NCBI GenBank assembly: GCA_030762935.1
Contig: CM060898.1
Location: forward strand, 98,773,281 to 98,837,280
Length of the DNA stretch: 64,000 bases
Direction: 5' to 3'
Source of the DNA: Hymenopus coronatus
Taxonomy: Eukaryota > Arthropoda > Insecta > Mantodea > Hymenopodidae
Made by a program: the position numbers and the translations under genes. The notes under the pieces were generated by a model. It was not told the DNA's origin, ran no database searches, and saw nothing but the letters and a program-made list of their open reading frames with translations. Below, piece after piece: positions 34,501-48,574 of the stretch. The first letter of the stretch is position 1; the number at the start of each line of letters is the position of its first letter.

Positions 34501-35448
34501 TTTGTAAGTTTTTCATAACAGAAACCAAAAACAAGGAATGTCTCAAAAACGGTGAACTCCACGAAAAGAAAATGCATATAACATAACTTATGTGTTTTAA
34601 CGTGCTCTACATTTTTTGTGTGTTAAGTTTTTGTCCATCTCTTACGATTTAGCAATTATTCAAAATTCAGTAAAATTCAGCCAGAATAAACTACTTTTCA
34701 GAGGCTATTCCCAGAAAATTCAAGATATACATTTTATTTGTTAGGTAAATATCTTTAATATACGAAATTTTAATCAAAATCGTTAGAGCCATTTTTGAGA
34801 AAATAAAAGTTTTGGAAAAAAGTTCCATGTAAAGGGTAGTTGGGGTGGGGGAATTTTTCTCAACATCTTCGTGTCGCATCCCTGGAAGATACTTAACTTA
34901 AATACCAAGTTTGGTATTTTACCGTCTTTTCGTTTTTGAGTTATCGTGTTCACAGACACACGGACACACATACACACACGGACCTTTTTCCGAAAATGCT
35001 ATTTTTAGATAAAGGGGACCCTAAAACATATATTTCCGGTAAAATCTCGGTATCGAATTTTTGGGTGGAGTGCAATACCTTCTCTATACACTATGTACAT
35101 AGTGCGTATAGAGAAAGTAAAAATTACACGAAAATCAGTTTAATTAAAAATGTCCAATGTAAAACAAACGCCAAAGAATTTCTATAAGCAATTCATGAAG
35201 CATAGTATTATTACATTAAGCGCATACTCGCAACCCACAGAGCTGCTATAGAATCAAGTATCTTCCCCTATGCTAAAAAATGTACAAGTGTCTGGATAGT
35301 GGAGAGTTTGTCATCTCGCTGCATCATTTATATCAATGTTGGCAGTCACTACCATAATGAAGCATAGTAATGGAGACATAACGCCCGAATAACATATTAC
35401 CGGTTCGCCAAAGAAATAATATATTTTCAATATGTAATGATAATGATG

Positions 35449-35480
<32 letters not shown>

Positions 35481-37059
35481 TATTACCACAATTACCTTTT
35501 TATTGCTGTTATCTCTAAGTTAAGAAAATAAAAAATATTTCCCTATATATTGAAAAAGTACATTATATGAATCAGACCAGAAAAACTCAACACCACGGCC
35601 GGAGACTAGAACCAGGATTTTCGGCTTTCTGCAACGATCATTGAGTTACTATAGCAAAGAGGGCTGTAGCCGTATAACCTTCTCAATTGATTTCAAGTAT
35701 TCTGGTAAATCTTCAGGACGATCTCAAATACCATAGATATGTACCTCAAATGCATCATATAATGTTACAAATGGTTCGGATCCCAGCCGTGGCTTGTATT
35801 TTTCAGGATTAATTCAATTTTCCAACTTGCTGCTTTCAGATGGCTATAGCGAAAAAAAAAAAAACAAAATCAAAAAAAAAACGTGAATCAAAGTCCTCTA
35901 TGCTAAACATTAGATTTTCTTTTTTCTAGATGGCCACAAAACGTAGCTCCGAATAGGAGAATTGATGTAATGGCGCTGCTAATGAAGTTAAACAGTCAGG
36001 CTCAGGTATTGCAACTTGCCGATGAAGAATGGCAGACAATTCATCAATTTGTTGCACTGCAGCTTAGATCTCGTGATAAGGAACATGTTTTCGGTAAGGA
36101 CAAAGTGTCTTTGCGCTTAAGTGTCTGAGTTTATTTGTGCATTTTTAAATACTTTAGTCAATCGCTCTGTATGCCATTTTTGAGTAACCAATGTTAAAAG
36201 TCACACACATGCGCGCGTGCATGTTTGTGTGTTCTGGAGTGTAACAGGATTTATGTCCAAAGCAGCGAATTATCGTCTTATCAAATTTCCTTATGTTCCT
36301 TAGCTACTGCACAGCGTATTTGTTCCTTTCTTGCGGTTCTGTAAATGCTGTAATAGTCCTCCCTGGCTCCTTCGAAGGCTTAAAAACTCATTACAATTCC
36401 GTAGTTACAACTCTTCACTTGTTTTGATTCACAGTTCCTATTTCGACTATTACACTGGAGCAGGTGTCCTCAAGGACTGTGTCTTCTTGACACTAATGTA
36501 TCCAAAATTGCTGAACCGTGTCGTCAAAACTGCATGAGAAAGTATGAGCACGCAAAATATATTTGTATTAAATGCGTTAGTACTTATGGTTATACATCTT
36601 AACAACTGCTAATACTTCAAACACAAATTCAAAACTTCAAGAGCTTCCGTTTATGATTTCTTTATAATTATAATGCTGATCGGTGCCAAAAATCCCTCTG
36701 CACATTGATGTAATGTTGAAAACGAAAGAAGTATAGAAATAACATGCTCCGATAACACGGGGCCTTCCTTTTCATAAAGCAAGAATTGAAACAGTGTGTT
36801 CATTTCTAAATTTCAGCTTCAAAGCTCAATCAGACTGAAGTCACGCTAAATCTTCTGCTTCTTCCATGTCCTCAGCAGTGACGGTAAAGGAATTATTATA
36901 AACCCAGTCGCATTTTTAGTTTCTCTACATCCACTATATACATAGTGTATTGCACTACAAATTCGATACCGAGACTTCACCGGAAATACATATTCTGGGA
37001 CCCCTGAATTCAATAAAAGTATTTTTAGAAAAATATTCGCGTGTGTGAGTGTGTTTGTA

Positions 37060-37135
<76 letters not shown>

Positions 37136-40100
37136 TGAATCTGTCTGGGCAGCACAGCTCAAAAACAAAAAGCCCATTAAACACCAAACTTGATATTTAA
37201 GTTGAGCATTTTCCAAAGATGCAACACGAACATTAAAAAAAAAAAAAAATCCCCCACCCCAACTATCATTTATATGGAAACATTTTGAACATTTTTTTTT
37301 TCAAAAATGACTAACGATTTTGATTAAAAACTCTTATATGTAAGACACTTATATGATAATAAAATGTATATCTTGAATAAACTATTCTGGATACATTTTT
37401 CTGAACTTTGCATAACTGGCAAACCTTAGGAGATAACCCAAAACGTACTAAGCAAAAATATAGATCTTCTTAAAGTATACAGTCGCCCTCCGTGGTGTAA
37501 CGGTTACCATGCTAACTTCATATACCCAAGGTCGCGGGTTCAAACCCGGCGGAGGACGATGGATTTTTTCGGGCGTAAAAGAGAGGCCTGATAAGAGAGG
37601 CCTCTGAGCAAAATTAAGCGATCTTTCACGCCCAATATAGAATGGGACGCTGAGAGCCAAAGCAGTTAAAGAGCATCCATAAATAACAGGCCATTTCCAT
37701 TTAAAGTATACAATTTATGCTATGTACATTTTTAGTGGAGTTGACCGTTTTCGAGATATTTTTACTTTCTCTACACGTACTATGTACATAGTGTATAGAG
37801 AAGGTATTGTATTGCACCCAAAATTTCGATACCGCGATTTCACCGGAAATACATGTTTTGGGTCCCCCTGAATCCAAAAAAAAAGCAGTTTTACAAAAAG
37901 GTCCGTGCGTGGGTGTGTCTATGGACAACATATTTCAAAAACGAAAAGTCCATTAAAACCAAATTTGGTATTTAGGTTTGGTAGCTTCCAAGGATGCGAC
38001 ACGAAGATTTTCAAGAAAATACCTTCACCCCAACTACCCTTTACGTGGAACCTTTTTCGAAAATTTTGATTTTTTAAAAAATTGCTCTAACGATTTTGAT
38101 TAAAATATCGTATATTACTGATATTTACCTGACAAAATGAATATCTTGAATTTTCTGGGAATAGCCTCTAAAGACTGCTTTATTCTGGATTACTTTATAC
38201 GGAATTTTGCATAACAGCTAAACCGTAGGAGATAGACAAAAACTTACCACACAAAAAATGTAGATCACATTAAAACACGCTGTTTATGTTATATACATTT
38301 TTTTCGTGGAGTTGACCGTTTTTTAGATATTTCTTCTTTTTGGTTTCAGCTTTAAAAAACTTATACTTTTCTCATACAGGAATTTTTCAACTCCTGTCCA
38401 TACAAAAGAACTTACAACCAGCTTTTGACTATGGTACTCCCTTATTTCGCTTCTACTTACAAAGAAGCAAGCAATAAGACTATTTCTGCTAACTAGAATG
38501 AAGTAAATAGAAGAATATTAACATTAATTTGTTAAAGAGATGAGAAAATTATGGAATGGAATAGATCAGTTTATCATACTCGAATATATTTCAGCATCAG
38601 TTCTAAGGGAATACACATTTTCATAACCGCCCTGATATCAGCTAGATGTGCAACTATGCTTCGTGAATAAACAGTTTTACAACTCCTCTATGCAATTTTG
38701 CAGTATACCACAGGAAGTACTCAACTGAACTCTTTAATTTCCTTAGAAGATTACCTAGTTGTAATGACAGACATTTCTAACGTACCAAAAGGATGGCCAT
38801 CCTCCTGCAACAGAAATTTTCGTCACCACACATTGCAGCAAAGTGGACAGACACTATTCAACATTAGGTTCAAGATTGAACTAGGCGGTCATATTAAACA
38901 CATTCTGATTGCCTCCGTGGTCGGGTGGTCAGCGAGCTGAATTCTCACCCGGGGGTCCCGGGTTCGATTCTCTGCTGGGGCGGGGAATTCTTTCTTTAGC
39001 CAGAAGTATTCCCTATCCGCCACAGAGTCTGGAAGTTTGCATGTGAGTGTGAATGTGTGCGTGTTTGAGTAAATCAAAAACGATTTAAACCAACGTAAAA
39101 GTACCTACAGACAACGAGTTGTTTCAAGTGGAAGGCCCCCGATATGATCTTAGATGTTAAAGGGGGCTATATAAATGAAAGAAAAAAAAAAGCATTCTCG
39201 AATATATCAACTTCAGCGATGCTTGTAAATTGAGATATAGGATTTCAATAATTGGTTTTTATTTTGGAAAAAAATGACCGTTAAATACAATTAATGGCCG
39301 TGAGGGTATACATGCGGACAGTTTTTCATGTTGATGCAAAGGTCGGCTTTCTTGGCTTTTAAGCAGTCAATTTTTTGTTAAATACAGTTGTAGAGTCTGG
39401 TCGGGACTCCGGCGCTGTATAACCTACTTTTATTTACCCAATTGTTTTACTTTGTTTGCTGTATGATACTGAATTGCTGTTTTCTGCTTCTTACACACAC
39501 ACACACACACACACATACACACACAAACATATAACACCTATGCCCTAGGCGCGTCACGAACCCACTATCTGCGCTGCGAAGCACCAAAGCGAGATGCCTT
39601 AGGGATCGCGGCCATGGGGACTGGCTCATTCGGAATATGAGAATCACGTACGATTATTTGCTCCCTCTTCTTCTTCTTCTTCTTCTTCTTCTTCTTCTTC
39701 TTCTTCTTTCACATCCATCACTCGTGTTCTTTGTTCACATTGGCTTGAAAATGCGAGGACCAGAGAGGGGACTCGTAGATTTATTTATTTATTCATTCTC
39801 CAAAGCTTTAACTATAATTTACAAAAGCATCCTAGGGCTTTAATGTGTAACATTATAACAAATATTCAGAATGCACATATACATTATTAGATAAGTAAAT
39901 ACATAAATAATAACTATATCACAACGTTTTAAAATATTACTAATAAATTGATTAAACTTATGAAAGCAAAATTTTCTTTTGAATATCTGGATTATTGGTG
40001 GTATGAAGGATATTTGGCAGAAGTTAAGACATTCGAAATTAAATCGCTTTATACTATGCATTGGACAATCAAAAAGTAAATGTTAACATTTTGAAAATAA

Positions 40101-43100
40101 TTTAGACAGGAACATAATGCTTCATCTGATTTATTATTTTAAAACTTTCAAAGTATGATTTGAATTTTTTATGTCCAGCCATGAATTTGGTTAATTAGAG
40201 AGAAAGTTCATAGTGTTTAACTTTAAGTATATCTTCAATTATTGGTTAAAATAGTGATTTTTTAGCTTGGCATTGTTATTATTCGTCCACAATATATTGC
40301 ATTCTTTAAGCATCTACCCCTTTAAAACATGTTTATGAATGTTATAGGGTAACTGGCTTAAGAATAATCTGTATCTGAATGTTTGGCTGCTTTTCCAAAA
40401 CAGATCCGCTCTCTTGTTACCTTCATTTCCTGTGAATCCTCGAATCCAATCTAGACAGACAGACAGACAGACGGATGGATGGATGGATGGATGGATGGAT
40501 GGATGGATGGATGGATGGATGGATGGGTGGGTGGGTGGGTGGATGGATGGATGGATGGATGGATGGATGGATGGATATAGTAGGGGGTGGTAGAGCGAAA
40601 CTGGACTCAAAGAAATGCCGCCCATGTAAAACATGATGTACAAGATAAAACTTAAGATAACATCTGCCGACAGACCACCCACAGAGCGCTGCCTCTTTGC
40701 CGAGACAACGGTCTAAAAGCTTCCCCATGTACCTGTCAATCAAAGTAGTTGCTGTCGGGTACAGCCCCCTTTGCCAAACCACCTGTCTAAAAGGTTTCTC
40801 TTGCAGTGCTGTAAATCGTTTGAACAATCATCTTTCACATTCCCAGTTCAAATTCAATTTAATCCATTGACTGCGCCCACGCGGAAAAAAACCGCGAATT
40901 TCTAATTTTTCGAGCTACAAGACTCATCTGCATATCAAATCGATATATTTTTTCACGAGGAATATGGATCTTTAATCATAAATGCAAAATTCTATTGATT
41001 TCAATTCGATAGCTTTTTTAATTAAAAATATGTCGGATTTCTTATCTCTGGCAATTCGAGAGCTACAAAGCTCATTTTCATGACAAATCGGTCTAACTTT
41101 TCACAAGGAATCTGAATATGCAAACATAGTTCAACTGTCATGGCGAAATAAAAAAGCTCGATATAATTACTGGTTTTATAAAAGCAATTCTCTCTTGCTG
41201 TTTTTTAATTTCATACGTTGGTATTGCATAATAAAGCTTTTAACGTGTTCAATCGTGTGAGTGTTATACTTCCTTGCGAAAATATTACCGCAAACGCATG
41301 CTCAAGCGATATCAAATAATTTATATAAAATATTCTACTCAGTAATTACATCAACCGATATAATATATATATCATGACCGATTTGTCATGAAAATGAGCC
41401 TTGTAGCTCTCGAATTGCCAGAGATAAGAAATCTGACATATGTTTAATTAAAAAAGCTATCGAATTGAAATCAATAGAATTTTGCATTTATGATTAAAGA
41501 TTCAGATTCCTCGTGAAAAAATATATCGATTTGATATGCTGATGAGCCTTGTAGCTCGAAAAATTAGAAATTCGCGTTTTTTTTCCCGCGTGGACGTGGT
41601 CAATGGATTAAATTGAATTTGAACTGGGAATGTGAAAGATGATTGTTCAAACGATTAACAGCACTGCAAGAGAAACCTTTTTTGGCAAAGAGGAAGGGGG
41701 GCAGCACCTACTTTGACAGGTACATGGGGAAGCTTTTAGACTGTTGTCTTGGCAAAGAGGCAGCGCTCTGTGGGTGGTCTGTCGGCACATGTTATCTTAA
41801 ATGTTATCTTGTACAACATTATGTTTCCTTGAATAAAAAGAAAAAGAAAAAAAAAAAAAAACTGTTTCTCTCCATGTACTTACAAGGGCGGCATTTCTTT
41901 GAGTCCTGATTCGCTCTACCACCCGTACTATATATATTTTTTTTATATTCTAAGATGATCGTCCTAATATCAACGGCAAATGACGTGCTAATATCGACTC
42001 GTAGATTGGAAAACATCGTGTGTTTTACTTTCTCTATAAGTATTATGTATAGTGAAGGTATTGTAATGCACATATATTTTTTTTATATTCTAAGATGATC
42101 GTCCTAATATCAACGGCAAATGACGTGCTAATATCGACTCGTAGATTGGAAAACATCGTGTGTTTTACTTTCTCTATAAGTATTATGTATAGTGAAGGTA
42201 TTGTAATGCACCCAAAAATTCGATACCGAGATTTCACCGGAAATACATATTTTGAGAGCTCATGAATCCAAAAAAGACATTTTTATAAAACTTTCCGTGT
42301 GTGTCTTATCTGTCTCTCTGTCTGTGTGTGTATATATGTGTATCTGTGGGCAGCATTGCTCAAAAACGAAAAGTCCGTTAAAAACCACCTTGGTATTTAG
42401 GTTTGGTGTCTTCCAAGGATGCGACACGAAGATTTTCAAGAAAATCCCCGCCACTCCCAACTACCCTTTACATGGAAGTTTTTTCGAAAATGTTGATTTT
42501 CTAAAAATATGGCTGTAACGATTTTGATTATATCGTATATTAAAGATATTTACCTGCTAAATAAAATATATATCTTGACTTTTATGGGAATAACTTCTGA
42601 AGACTACTCTATTCTGGATGAATTTTACGGAATTTTGTATAACCACTAAACCGTAAGAGATGGACAAAAACTTAACACACAAAAAATGTATAGCACATTA
42701 AAACACACACTTTATGTTATATACATTTTTTTCTTGGAGTTGGTCGTTTTTTTTAGATATTCCTTGTTTTTGGTTTCAGCTTTGAAAAACTTATACTTTT
42801 CTCATATAGGAATTTGCCAACTCGTGTCCATACAAACAAAGGAACCTTAGTCACATAGCAACCAGCTTTTGGCTATCACTTTAACCTGTTGTACTTCCTT
42901 ATTTCGCTTCTACTTACAAGGAAGCAGGAAATAAAAGTATTTCTGCTATTTTTTTTTTTTTTCGATTAGCATGAAATAAATAAAAGAATAAGCTTATTAA
43001 CAATAATTTGTTACAGAGGTACAGAGAAAGTCATGTGAATGAATCTCATCAGATTTTTTTACTATTTTTTCTTTTATAGCCAATGTTGCACTTTTTGTAA

Positions 43101-46100
43101 GAAATGTAAACAATAAAATTCCACATAAAAGAGCCCCTCATACTATGGATTGCTTAAGGTAATTTACAGGTTCGAAATGATTTATTTTTCAAATCAGTTT
43201 TTTTTTTTTAGGTTCAAATAATAGCAATTACTTTCTAGTTTTTTCAAAAATGAAGTTTGTGTGGCATTTACTCTAAAAATTAAGCTATAGACCACATTCG
43301 TACATAATTTTGAATCCTACTAGTCAGGAGATGAATGTGAACCAACATCTATGGGCTTAGCTTATTTAGAAAAACTTGTAGTTATTTTAAATCAAAACTA
43401 ATCGGTAAAAATACCTGTGAATTTAAAAATACGCTAACTTTTAAACTCGCTTGAAATACTTGAGACTTACATCGCTTGTTTAGAGAAACAAATTGGTCTA
43501 TTTTAGTATGAACTGTCTATATGTATGCAGATACTATGTATTTTAATGTACATAATATGTAAATTATTCAATATCGAATTTTGTTGCATTTGTCGAAAAC
43601 ATTTTCGTACATATTTTAAAAATATTGGACCAAAAATATAGATTTTTCATCCCAAAGTGCATATTTGCTTATATCAGGCATGGGGAGCGCCAGCAAAATA
43701 GGAGATCGCGAGATTGAGTGTTGTTTATTGACGCTCTTTATTTGCTGTTGTTCTCAGCGTCCCATTTCGTATTGAGCGTCAGGGCCACTTAAGTTTGCTC
43801 AGAGGCCTCTTTATCCGGCTTGAGGTTCTTTTTTACGTGATATAAAACTACGACGGGATCAACGGTTTTACTTCCCTTCCGAAAGAAGCCATGTTGAGGA
43901 CATTTACGCCCGAAAAAAAATCCATCGCCCTCCACTGGGTTTGAAGCCGCTGCATTAGGACCAGAGGCTAGCATGTTACCTCTAGAACAAGGAGGGCGAT
44001 ACCAAAGTAGGAGAGAAAGTGACTTACTCACGCCATATACTGTTGTCGAGTGGCTTTGAATAATGCACTTGTTTGGCTACAAGTCAGGTGCAGTGGTGGA
44101 TTTGTCCTACTCCACGCGTTTGTAATAAATCCTTCAGTTGTATTTATAGTATTTTTATATAATAGCTCTGTTTCATACAATAATTATTACAGCCACCTAC
44201 TGTAAGTAAGCAAGTTAAAATCATGTTTATAACCATTGCTTTATCTTGTACACGTAATGCAATCTTACACTGTCTTGTTTATCTTTAATAATAAAAAACG
44301 AAGCTCCATTGCTATTTAAGTTATAAAACATATTTTAAATAAATATCACAAAGTAATAAATGCAGTACAAGTTGGTAAGCCCATATTTTCTAAGATTTAA
44401 CCACATTTAGCAATAACAAATACTATGTAGGACTATACCTAGTTTTTATTTTTGTTGATATCCATTGGAATTTCTTATTATGTGATATGTGATTCACATA
44501 ATAAATTGTTTGGTTTTTAAATAAATAAATATAGGAAATAGGGAAATAGGTAAGATCCATCGTTTCTCAAATTTAAAACATTTTGAATAATAACTGATAA
44601 TACTATTATTGTAGAGCTGTACTAGTAGTTGATCAATTCGTCTTTAGTCGATCTACTAGTTGATGTCTCTCGGAGTTTCTTATTGTTTACTAAAACGTAT
44701 AAATTTTGCTCGAAAGTGTAACAACTCAATGCTAATTCTCTCTGCCAATTTTCCTGAAACCTGCATTCGAGTTCTTAGCCACTGAATGAGACGTGTCCAG
44801 AGCAATATAAAGGAGACAGTCGGAGTAGGAGAGCTGTTGGTCGGTGAAATGAGGCAAGAGCACCTTTCAGTGCAAAGGCATCATGCAGCTATTTTTCCCC
44901 ATGCCTGGCTTAAATGTTTCAGAACTTTCCATGCTACGTTTTTCAACCAAAACCAAATTTCGAGTAAAATAAAATGTGTTATATCACATAAAAGTGAAAG
45001 AAAACTTCGACTTGCTAGGCAGGTTATAACTTGGAATTCCTATTGGCAGGTAAATTTATATGTAACACCAATGGGTTCAGTGCAGAATTCCCAATCTAAT
45101 TAATATGCCACTCAGTTGTTTATGCTTGCTTACCAAAGTGGAGAAGAGATGACAAATTAACCTATAACCTAGGGGATGGTGAATATATATATGTAATTAT
45201 ATTTCAGGACTGGTATTGTAGTCCTCCGTGGTCTAGGGGTAACATGTCCAACGTTGTGGGTTTTAACTCGGTGGAGGGTGATGATTTTTTCTGGCATAAA
45301 AAACCTTAACCGGGCTTCCTTCGTAGGGGAGTAAGGCCGGTGGTCCCGTAAATTTGCGGCACGTAAAAGAACCTCAAGCCTTATAAAGAAGCCTGTAGCA
45401 AAATTAAGCGGTCATCCACCCCAATGTAGAATGGGACGCTGAAAACCACAACAGTTAAAGAGCATCCATAAATAAATCACAATTTCGTTTAAAGAGCTGA
45501 TATTAATCTCCGGATTGTTAAAATGAGCAACAAAGGAATGTAAATAAATAAAATATAAAAATCAGAAGAAAACCAAAGTAAACGTAGGGTGTTGATACGC
45601 TTTTAAATCTGGAAGACCATTAAATTCAGGCATGGCCCCGTTAAACCAGCAATGCTACTGATAAACTTGCAAATAGATATACGACTGTTAAATTTAAAGC
45701 AATATTTTTCGTAAAATACAGAAATAAGAAATGGCAGAAACATTTCCACATGTGTATGTATATTTTGGACAATTAAAACGTTCCCAAAGTTTGAAGTAGA
45801 TATGTAACCCATAGCTGTGATTCTCCTTTGTTGTTGATGGATTTCGACTTACCTTGGAAGGTTTATTGTTTCAGCAATACGCAATTTCAGAACGACTCAT
45901 AATAATTACTATCTATTTCCCTTTATGTTCTAGAGGCATATCAGCATTACCACTTGAAAAACAGTGAAGAACAGCAACTTCAGATACGGGTTGACTCCGT
46001 CAAATTTCTTTGGGACAGGTGTGCTCCAGCAAGTCTACAACAACACTCCTTTTCTCTGAATTCCACAGTTCCAGAGTTCCACCCTAGGATGTTTGCCAGG

Positions 46101-48537
46101 CCACTCACTTACTTTCCCTCGTCAAGTGAAAAAAACTATGCGGACGAACTTTTTCCATATAGGTGCGAGGAATCCACAAATTTGCCTCAACAGCAACCTA
46201 CAATATACAGGTCACCAAAACAGCAACTAGCATCATTCTTTAAAAATAAGGATACACAAACAAGAAACATTCCAGTGTATCAGCGTCCTTTAGAATTCTA
46301 TACTCAGCATCAAGATGGCGGTAACCTCACATGGGGGAGAAGAAGACAAGGTGTTGACTACTCAAATCTTATATTTCTCACGCATGGTGGTAAGGGACAT
46401 CATAGGCACCACGGAACTCGACACCATAGCCGCGAATGGCAACCACATTCCGATTTGACATTTCACCCTTCACCAGTGCAGTTTCATTTACATGACTGGC
46501 TGCAGACAACATATCCGGAGCAATACTCCGAACAGACACACACAGTAGAAGACTCCAGCTCTAGAGATGCCTTTCCCGCATCTGTTGAGCAAAGATACGA
46601 AGAGTTGGAGCGCATTGCAATTGAGGAATATCGCTCACCGGATGATCATCAACGAGATACTCTAGAGGACAACAATTCAGAAGCATTTGAGGTAATATAC
46701 AGTGGCTATGCTGCAAGGTATGAGGAAAAGTTGAGAATAATGCATCCTAGTGTATTTTCTGTTGACTCTAAATATGCAAATGGGTCAGTAGCGAAATTTG
46801 AGTTAACGGCAATTTAATAATATCTGTTTATTCCAGTTAACCTGGTAAACCAGCCCTCAAATTTATCTTTACTTTCTCTACCATCTGCCTGTTGTAGGTA
46901 AGAAAAAAAAAACATGTTTCTAAAACACACAATTTATTTCATATCGCTTTTGTGTCGCATCGCTCAATTCCATCTATTCATTGTTATTGGCTATTTTTAT
47001 TAAACATTTGCCATTTTTACTTTCTTACTACGAAGTAAGTAAGTAAAGTACTGCATTGCACCCAAAGATTCATTTTGGGTATTTCATGGGAACATATATT
47101 TTGAGAATTCCGAATCCACAAAAAACATTTTTAGGAAAAGGCGCTTGTATTTGTGTTTGGGAGTAGCATAAGATAAAAAAAAAGTCTTATGTGTTCCACT
47201 CACATGTCTTTCTCTAACTGTTTTACAAAATATTCTTACAAAAGATTATTCCTTTATGTATATCATGCTAAATGAGATAAATATTAGCAGAAATTTGCTT
47301 ATTGCTTGCTTCCTTCTAAGCAGAAGGGATGTTAAGGAATATGTCTGGCTAAAGCGATAGTCAAATATTTTAAAAGCTGTCACTACGTGAACAATTGAAG
47401 TCGGTTCACTTTGCATTTCGAACAAAAGGGAAATGAAACGAAAGGTGACTCCGTTTGAGAAAATTTAATGTAATTTTAAAGTTGAAACGAATAACAAGGA
47501 ATATTTCGTAAATGGTCAAAACTACAACAAAAATATATTTGACTTAAACTGTGTGTTTTAACGAGATCTACATTTTTTATGTAATAAGGTATTTTCTATT
47601 TCTTGCGGTTTACTGGTTATGTAAAAAGAAAAGAAAAATATCATTCAAATTAACCGTTTTCAGAAGCTATTCCCAGAAAATTCAAAATGTACATCTTATT
47701 TGTGATGTAAATGTGTTTAATTTATGGTATTTTAATCAAAATCGTTAGATCTATTTTTGAGAAAACAAACATGTCGAAAGTTTTTCCATGTAAAGGGTAG
47801 TTGGGTTTGGAGGATTTTCTTAAAAATATTCATGTCGCGTCCTTGGAAGACACTAAAGTTAAATTTCAAGTTTGGCATGTAATGGTTTTAGTGTTTGAGC
47901 TATGATGTACACACGCATGTTTTTCTAATTTGGGTGGGGGGTCAGGAGACCTCAAAACATATTTCCGGCGAAATCTCGGCATCGTATTTTGGGTGAAATA
48001 CAATACCTTCTCTATACACTATTACATAGTATATGCAGAGAAAGTAAAAAAGCAAAGTCGATTAAATAAAAACTTGATATTTAAATTTAGGATCTTCCAA
48101 CTAAGCGACAGTAAGATTTTAAAGAAAATTCACACAAACTACTCGTTATATGAAACAATATATATAGTTTTCAGAAATGGATGAAACTGTTTTTGTTAAA
48201 AATACTTATGTTAACGATATTTTTATGACGATCTAAATGGATATAATTAATTTTCTGGGCACAGCCTCTGAAGTCATAATCATTCTAGATGAGTTTGCAT
48301 AACTGATAAACCATAAATGAGAGTCAGAATCGTACTACACCAAAAAGTGTACACAATTCATATCAAATACATTTTAGTTTCTCTACTAGAACATAGAACG
48401 CAGAGAAGATATTGCATTCCACCCAAAAATGCGATACCGCAATATCACTCCACGTACATGTTTTGAAGCGCCTTGAATAAAATACAACATTTTGATCCGC
48501 ACATGCCTCTGTGTGTATGTGTCTCTGTGTGTGTGTG

Positions 48538-48574
<37 letters not shown>

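Noticed and set aside
36846..37216. Minus-strand open frames with SLSL and HTHT runs
   Set aside because: They translate the GA and GT arrays inside R1. The same peptides recur in other frames in other R1 copies.
40423..40682. Protein with IHPS repeats
   Set aside because: Translation of the GGAT microsatellite.
44786..45103. 105-codon plus-strand gene or exon
   Set aside because: No matching splice phase with the neighbouring exons, no recognisable domain, and an ordinary length for chance in this much DNA.
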